Assembly (NCBI GenBank): GCA_017435025.1 | Contig: JAFSFU010000075.1 | Location: 1 to 12,449 of the forward strand | DNA from: Lachnospiraceae bacterium | Lineage (GTDB): Bacteria; Bacillota_A; Clostridia; Lachnospirales; Lachnospiraceae | DNA: 12,449 bases | Direction of reading: 5' to 3' | Shown: one piece after another, positions 8,429 through 12,449 of the stretch | Numbering within the stretch: the stretch's first letter is position 1 | Layout: the number at the start of each line of letters is the position of its first letter | Translations under genes and position numbers: made by a program | The notes under the pieces: generated by a model | The model's input: the letters and a program-made list of their open reading frames with translations, nothing else | The model's database searches: none | What the model was told of the DNA's origin: nothing

Positions 8429-8941
8429 ATGAGTTCCAAAACCAAAATCATTGTCCTCCGAATGAAGGAGATTATTTACACCGCGATTTTCGTGGGCTTT
8501 GCTATCCTGTTAATCCTTTTACTGGTGGTCATGCTGCACCCGGGGAAAGATGGGTCTACAGGCGACAACAAACCATTTGCAACCCAGACAGAAAGCACAA
8601 CGTCAACCAGTGATACACCTGCTGGCGCAATGCCCATCCAAAATGAGAAAGCTAACTACACCCCCGGTATCTACTCCGCTTCCATCACCCTGGGAAATCA
8701 GAGCGCCAATGTAGAAGTAACTGTCGACGCAACAAAAATTACTTCCGTCGTACTTGTGCCTTTAAACGACTCCGTCGCCACCATGTACCCACTGATGCAG
8801 CCGGCCATGGAAGAACTGGCGGCGCAGATTTTGGAAAAACAGACGCTGGAGGGATTGGAATATCCTGCCGGAGCCCAGTACACTTCCGTGACCTTGATGC
8901 AGGCCGTAGAGACTGCAGTGGAGAAAGCGAAAACTAGCTGA
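8429..8941 (+). CDS. Membrane-anchored protein with an FMN-binding-like domain
   Basis: The protein has 170 residues. A single hydrophobic segment (about 14-36) follows a positively charged N-terminus, so the rest should face outside. A Ser/Thr/Gly-rich linker spans about 38-75. Residues 78-168 resemble the FMN_bind domain of RnfG/NqrC proteins: YTPGIYSA start, a strand ending in V-x-VD-x-x-KITSVVLVP, a helix, then AGAQYTS (147-153) and a final helix. In RnfG/NqrC, FMN is linked to the last Thr of [SD]GATxT; here the motif is changed, but that Thr (Thr152) is kept. No rnf or nqr genes are visible nearby. The start at 8429 is supported by AAGGA, 7 nt upstream; an internal ATG at 8462 lacks a ribosome binding site. 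It may be an extracytoplasmic redox protein; this is inference. Confidence 0.7.
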   Translation: MSSKTKIIVLRMKEIIYTAIFVGFAILLILLLVVMLHPGKDGSTGDNKPFATQTESTTSTSDTPAGAMPIQNEKANYTPGIYSASITLGNQSANVEVTVDATKITSVVLVPLNDSVATMYPLMQPAMEELAAQILEKQTLEGLEYPAGAQYTSVTLMQAVETAVEKAKTS

Positions 8942-8961
8942 TTTTCCATCATTTTCACCTA

Positions 8962-8985
8962 TTTTTTTCTATATACAGAAAAAAA
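8962..8985. repeat. Perfect 9-bp inverted repeat supplying T-runs on both strands
   Basis: TTTTTTTCT (8962-8970) and AGAAAAAAA (8977-8985) are exact reverse complements around a six-base loop. The right arm forms the T-run of the minus-strand terminator at 8990-9027, and the left arm is a T-run on the plus strand, 21 bp after the FMN-binding-like gene. Confidence 0.6.
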
Positions 8986-8989
8986 TATC

Positions 8990-9027
8990 CCCCATATACC
9001 CGAAATGTCGATTTCGAGTATATGGGG
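8990..9027. terminator. Long two-way transcription terminator
   Basis: CCCCATATAC (8990-8999) pairs with GTATATGGGG (9018-9027). One C/A mismatch follows, then CGAAAT/ATTTCG closes a GTCG loop. On the minus strand the stem is followed by GATAT and seven Ts, a good intrinsic terminator for the yitT-dehydrogenase operon. On the plus strand it is followed by a moderately T-rich stretch and may also stop the FMN-binding-like transcript. Confidence 0.75.
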
Positions 9028-9142
9028 CGCTCATTTATTTGTATATATACTTCCGTCAAATTTCAAAATTGACACTACTGGTATCTCACCCAAAACAGGC
9101 AAGGGACCACGCACGAATTTTTTCGCGCGCAGCCCCCTTTAT
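9028..9142. other. Noncoding stretch between terminator and dehydrogenase gene
   Basis: No gene is visible in these 115 bp, which form the 3' untranslated region of the minus-strand operon. The stretch holds an imperfect 19-bp palindrome (9055-9073, GTCAA/TTGAC ends, one mismatched pair) and a stem-loop (9110-9129). In the minus-strand RNA, that stem has 8 pairs, one of them G-U, and a four-A loop. It has no T-run after it, so it is not a terminator by itself. Confidence 0.5.
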
Positions 9143-10090
9143 TTACATCTTCACCGGATATTTCGGTTCGCGTCCCTCTAACATATCCACGATCTGCTCC
9201 GCACAAGCCATACCCACATAATAAAGAGCCTCATCGGTATTAGCTCCGATATGCGGTGTCGCCACAAAATTGGACAGAGTCAGCAGCGGATTCTCCTTAC
9301 CCGGAAAATCCTCATGGAATACATCACAAGCTGCACCGCCCAGTTTGCCGGACTTCAGTGCCTCGTAAAGAGCTTCCTCATCCATCAAAGGTCCGCGGGA
9401 AGCATTCATGAAGACTGCTCCGTCTTTCATCTTTGCAAACTGTTCTGCACCGAACATGCCGCGTGTCTGATCTGTCAACGGCAGGCTCAGATTGATCACA
9501 TCGGCCTCTCCAAGAACTTCATCCAGCTTCGCTGCCTTTTTGCAGCCGCAGGCCGCCGCACGCTCTTCCGTCAAAAACGGATCGTATGCGATCACATCCA
9601 TACCAAATCCCAGTCGCAGAATTTCGGCTGTTCTCTCTCCGATGGCACCGAAACCAATCTGTCCCAGCGTCTTTCCGCGAAGTTCGAAACCTCGAAGGAT
9701 GCTCTGGGCTTCCTTCATCCGTTCGGACGGCTCCAATGCCGGGGCTTCTTCCTCAATGAATTTGCATGCCCGGACAATCCTTCTGTAAACTGCCAGCAGC
9801 AGTCCCACATTCAGTTCCGCCACCGAGTTGGCATTGAGATGCGGTGCGTATACCACCTGAATCCCACGCTTCTTTGCTTCTTTCAAATCTACACCGTCAG
9901 TACCGGTTCCATGAACCGCGATCACCTTCAGATTTGGCATCCGGTCCATCTCTTCGGCTCCGATATTCAGTGCGCGGTTGATCAGAGCATCCACCTCACC
10001 GATCCTTGCCCAGTCACCAATAATCTCACCATGCTCCTCCAGAAAGGCAACTGCCTTCGGGTGGATCGTCTCACATAAAAATACTTTCAT
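9143..10090 (-). CDS. D-2-hydroxyacid dehydrogenase family protein (phosphoglycerate dehydrogenase-like), NAD-dependent
   Basis: This is a 315-residue cytoplasmic oxidoreductase of the D-isomer-specific 2-hydroxyacid dehydrogenase family, which interconverts 2-hydroxy and 2-keto acids. The substrate cannot be told. The Rossmann domain shows GFGAIG (146-151), with Asp170 at the end of the second strand, which favours NAD over NADP. The catalytic domain shows GTGTDGVDL, NANSVAEL, Arg232 in NASRGP and His280 in ATPHIGA. The acid motif is unusual: family members read DVF-x-x-E-P, whereas this one reads DVFHEDFP (256-263), with Glu260 one residue early and Asp261 at the usual place. There is no ACT or regulatory domain, unlike long SerA enzymes. 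The start at 10090 follows a modest GAGAG site; an in-frame ATG at 10141 lies inside yitT. It starts 13 bp after the yitT stop and is co-transcribed with it. Confidence 0.88.
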   Translation of the reverse strand: MKVFLCETIHPKAVAFLEEHGEIIGDWARIGEVDALINRALNIGAEEMDRMPNLKVIAVHGTGTDGVDLKEAKKRGIQVVYAPHLNANSVAELNVGLLLAVYRRIVRACKFIEEEAPALEPSERMKEAQSILRGFELRGKTLGQIGFGAIGERTAEILRLGFGMDVIAYDPFLTEERAAACGCKKAAKLDEVLGEADVINLSLPLTDQTRGMFGAEQFAKMKDGAVFMNASRGPLMDEEALYEALKSGKLGGAACDVFHEDFPGKENPLLTLSNFVATPHIGANTDEALYYVGMACAEQIVDMLEGREPKYPVKM

Positions 10091-10103
10091 AAAATCTCTC
10101 TGT

Positions 10104-10976
10104 CTATACTTCCCATGTATGGTGCAGGAAACCTTCACCATAAACTTCTTTTGCCTCAGATACGATCAGGAACGCCGTCGGGTCAATTCCGTAAATGATC
10201 TTTTTCGCTTTATGGAACTGCTTCTTATCAACCACACAGATCAAAGTCTTACCTTCACGCTTCGAGAATGCACCCTCACTCTTATAATACGTACATCCAC
10301 GCTCAAGGAAATCCATCAGCTCTTCCGCAATCTCCTCAACATGAGAAGACATAACGGTGATCATCGTACTCTTATTCGGACCGTAAAGCATCAGCTCAAT
10401 GATAGAAGATCCAAGATACATGTTGAGCAGACCGTAAAGACCTGCATCGATATTACGGAATACTAAAATGGAAGTACCGATGATCACGAAGTCCGTCATC
10501 ATAATGGCTGTGTTTGTCGGTAAATGCGGACGGAATTTCTGTAACAGCTTCGCCATAATGTCGCCGCCGCCGGTTGTGGAACCGCGAACAAATACAACTG
10601 CCAGGCTGGCACCTACTAAAACAGCACCGGCAATACAGGAGATGATCTTATCACCTACATAAATCGGCACATAAGGTGTTACGATCACGTCAATAATAAA
10701 GGAAATGATCGCTACGGTCTTAAAGGTCTTTAATGTCATCGATTTGCCAAGCCAGATCCAGGATGCGATCAAAAGCGGCACGTTGATCATAAAGTTCAAA
10801 GTACCGATCGGAAGTCCGGTCAGTCGGTTAAAGATGATCGCAAGACCGGTTGCACCGCCCGGTGCAATATCGATACTGTTAATAAAACAGTGAAGACCGA
10901 TCGCCTGCAGAAAGCCCGCAATAATATCGAACAGGATATCCAAGGACAATTCTTTTAAATTGAATTTCTTTTCCAT
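10104..10976 (-). CDS. YitT family membrane protein with C-terminal DUF2179 domain
   Basis: This is a 290-residue protein with about five or six membrane segments in its first 200 residues. They carry the YitT family glycine motifs APGGATGLAIIF (38-49) and GSTTGGGDIMAKLL (132-145). A soluble DUF2179 domain follows at about 225-285, with RGCTYYKSEGAFSK, LICVVDKKQ and the DPTAFLIVSEAKEVYGEGF ending typical of the family. Length and layout match the usual YitT proteins. Their molecular role is not settled; transport or sensing has been suggested, and I do not choose. The start is supported by GAGGGG, 6 nt upstream of the ATG. It is first in an operon with the hydroxyacid dehydrogenase and has its own strong promoter, after the nrdD terminator. 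Confidence 0.92.
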   Translation of the reverse strand: MEKKFNLKELSLDILFDIIAGFLQAIGLHCFINSIDIAPGGATGLAIIFNRLTGLPIGTLNFMINVPLLIASWIWLGKSMTLKTFKTVAIISFIIDVIVTPYVPIYVGDKIISCIAGAVLVGASLAVVFVRGSTTGGGDIMAKLLQKFRPHLPTNTAIMMTDFVIIGTSILVFRNIDAGLYGLLNMYLGSSIIELMLYGPNKSTMITVMSSHVEEIAEELMDFLERGCTYYKSEGAFSKREGKTLICVVDKKQFHKAKKIIYGIDPTAFLIVSEAKEVYGEGFLHHTWEV

Positions 10977-11014
10977 AAAATTCCCCTCTTTCTCACCAAG
11001 TTTCTCTAAATTTT

Positions 11015-11043
11015 AGTATAACAAATTCTATTTTTTTCGTCAA
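11015..11043 (-). promoter_or_regulatory. Strong promoter of the yitT-dehydrogenase operon
   Basis: On the minus strand, TTGACG (11043-11038) and TATACT (11020-11015) are separated by 17 bp. The -10 box is preceded by TGT, making it an extended -10. The spacer carries an A-run. Transcription would start near 11008, about 32 nt before the yitT ATG. Confidence 0.75.
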
Positions 11044-11064
11044 CGAGACAATTCAACAAAAGAA

Positions 11065-11100
11065 GGGCGGATAACATCTCATTACAGATATCATCCGCCC
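11065..11100 (-). terminator. Terminator of nrdD
   Basis: GGGCGGAT (11065-11072) pairs with ATCCGCCC (11093-11100), with extra ATCT/AGAT pairing inside. On the minus strand the stem runs into TTCTTTTGTT. On the plus strand it runs into TTTTCTT, so it could work both ways. It lies 40 bp after the nrdD stop and just upstream of the yitT promoter, separating the two units. Confidence 0.8.
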
Positions 11101-11140
11101 TTTTCTTCAAAGAACTCTTTTAAAATTGATCGCTTATGTA

Positions 11141-12449
11141 TTATTTCTTGGAATCTACGTACTTCTTAATATTGGAAGCATTCACAAATTTGTGGATCGC
11201 ACCGTCTTTTACGATTACAAGTGTCGGTGCCTGCATGATTCCGAAAGCATCGGTCAATGCCGGATTCTCTTCCGCGTCTACCACCTGGTATGCCTCATCC
11301 TTTAAGAACTGCTTTGCAATCTTACAGTTCGGGCATGTCTTTGTTGTGAACAGATAGATACCGTCCTTGCCTGCTGCCGGAGTTCCATTTTCACTCTTCT
11401 GCTCGCTCTGTGCCGCTTTCATACTGCTCTTCGCCTCGTTGATGGCATCAAGGATCGTCTTGGACGCATCCGGATTTCTCTTGAGAACAGAATGTTTCAC
11501 ATCGTAAACTTTACGCTCTTTGTACTCCTGAGTCTTACCATCGTTCCAGTTCTGAACCGGACGGTAGTAACCGGTAATACGGCTGTAAACTTCTGCCTTC
11601 TGACCACAGATCGGACATGTGTAGTGCTCACCGATCAGATAGCCGTGGTCCTTACAGATGGAGTAAGTCGGAGACAGTGTATAGTACGGAAGCTTATAGT
11701 TCTCCGCAATTGTGCGAACCAGCTTGGAAGCAGCCTTCCAATCCGGAAGCTTCTCGCCGAGGAATGCATGGAATACCGTACCGGATGTGTACAGAGTATG
11801 TAACTCATCCTGGAGATCCAGTGCATCAAATACGTCGGATGTAAAGGATACCGGAAGGTGGGAGCTGTTTGTGTAGTACGGTGTACCATCTGCCTCACCG
11901 GCGGTAATAATATCCGGGTATTTTTCCTTATCATGTTTTGCGAGACGGTAAGTGGTGGACTCAGCCGGAGTTGCCTCTAAGTTGTAGAGATCACCGTACT
12001 CTTCCTGGTAACTTACCAGACGGTCACGCATATGGTTCAGCACGTCTTTTGTAAACTGAAGTGCCTTTTCGTTTGTAATATCCTGACGGATCCACTTCGC
12101 ATTTAAGCACGCCTCATTCATACCGATGAGACCGATTGTGGAGAAGTGGTTGTTGAAGGTGCCGAGGTATCTCTTTGTATACGGATACAGACCGCCGTCC
12201 AGAAGTTTCGTGATAACTTCACGCTTGATCTTTAAGGAGCGGGCGGAAATGTCCATAATTCTGTCAAGTCTCTCGTAGAACTCTTCTTCGTTCTTGGAAA
12301 GGTATGCGATTCTCGGAATGTTGATCGTTACAACACCTACGGAACCTGTGCTCTCGCCGCTGCCGAAGAAACCACCTGTCTTTTTACGAAGCTCACGAAG
12401 GTCAAGTCTGAGACGGCAACACATACTACGTACATCGCTGGGTTCCATA
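11141..12449 (-). CDS. nrdD: Anaerobic ribonucleoside-triphosphate reductase, C-terminal part, with fused redoxin domain (cut at window edge)
   Basis: NrdD makes deoxyribonucleotides from ribonucleoside triphosphates without oxygen, using a glycyl radical installed by NrdG. About 435 C-terminal residues are present; the N-terminal part lies beyond the right edge. The ATG at 12448 is internal, because VRSMCCRLRLDLREL and GGFFGSGE...GVVTINIPRI are mid-protein family blocks. Numbering from that Met, Cys10/Cys11 probably lie on the finger loop bearing the thiyl radical (inference). A zinc site is seen as C-x2-H (265-268) and C-x2-C (278-281), and the glycyl radical is Gly293 in RITGYYRP. After a flexible linker (about 335-360), a thioredoxin/glutaredoxin-like domain (363-435) has CPNC (372-375) and the cis-proline motif QAPTL (Pro408). 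The fused domain probably supplies reducing electrons. No nrdG follows directly; a terminator does. Confidence 0.95.
   Translation of the reverse strand, partial: MEPSDVRSMCCRLRLDLRELRKKTGGFFGSGESTGSVGVVTINIPRIAYLSKNEEEFYERLDRIMDISARSLKIKREVITKLLDGGLYPYTKRYLGTFNNHFSTIGLIGMNEACLNAKWIRQDITNEKALQFTKDVLNHMRDRLVSYQEEYGDLYNLEATPAESTTYRLAKHDKEKYPDIITAGEADGTPYYTNSSHLPVSFTSDVFDALDLQDELHTLYTSGTVFHAFLGEKLPDWKAASKLVRTIAENYKLPYYTLSPTYSICKDHGYLIGEHYTCPICGQKAEVYSRITGYYRPVQNWNDGKTQEYKERKVYDVKHSVLKRNPDASKTILDAINEAKSSMKAAQSEQKSENGTPAAGKDGIYLFTTKTCPNCKIAKQFLKDEAYQVVDAEENPALTDAFGIMQAPTLVIVKDGAIHKFVNASNIKKYVDSKK

Noticed and set aside
9110..9129. Stem-loop after the dehydrogenase stop as the operon terminator
   Set aside because: No T-run follows on the minus strand; the stem at 8990-9027 with seven Ts is a better terminator.
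9251..10078. 275-codon open frame on the plus strand
   Set aside because: It is antisense to the hydroxyacid dehydrogenase, which has all its family motifs; no supporting start signal is seen.
12446..12448. ATG at the right edge as the start of nrdD
   Set aside because: The following residues are internal conserved NrdD blocks, so the gene continues beyond the window.

Overview
The window looks like a chromosomal segment of an anaerobic, moderate-GC Firmicute, most likely of the Lachnospiraceae/Clostridia. The basis is an AddA/AddB recombination nuclease pair instead of RecBCD, an oxygen-sensitive class III ribonucleotide reductase, a YitT/DUF2179 membrane protein, strong AGGAGG-type ribosome binding sites and consensus sigma-A promoters. 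Species cannot be named from the sequence. There are eight supported protein genes, one of them cut by the right edge. I see no tRNA, rRNA, CRISPR array or insertion sequence.

Layout. Positions 1-155 hold no supported gene. A strong promoter (156-185) drives a two-gene plus-strand operon: a three-helix small membrane protein (246-521) and a 206-aa protein (541-1161) that I read as a divergent relative of flavin-dependent thymidylate synthase ThyX, with the signature RHR-x7-S replaced by TYK-x7-T. A hairpin at 1186-1212 separates it from the convergent addB-addA operon on the minus strand (addB 8318-4893, addA 4936-1220, 44-bp overlap). AddAB processes double-strand breaks for RecA. Divergent from addB, across a 110-bp promoter region, lies a membrane-anchored protein with an FMN-binding-like domain (8429-8941). 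Its 3' side faces a long two-way terminator (8990-9027).

On the minus strand, a YitT-family membrane protein (10976-10104) and a D-2-hydroxyacid dehydrogenase (10090-9143) form an operon from a near-consensus promoter (11015-11043). Upstream of it is the terminated 3' end of nrdD (12449-11141), the C-terminal part of the anaerobic ribonucleotide reductase, carrying its glycyl-radical site, zinc site and a fused thioredoxin/glutaredoxin-like domain.

Most of the window is core housekeeping. The parts that merit attention are the ThyX-like protein with altered catalytic residues and its membrane partner, the NrdD-redoxin fusion with no nrdG directly downstream, the FMN-binding-like protein with a modified attachment motif, and the hydroxyacid dehydrogenase whose catalytic-glutamate motif is shifted.
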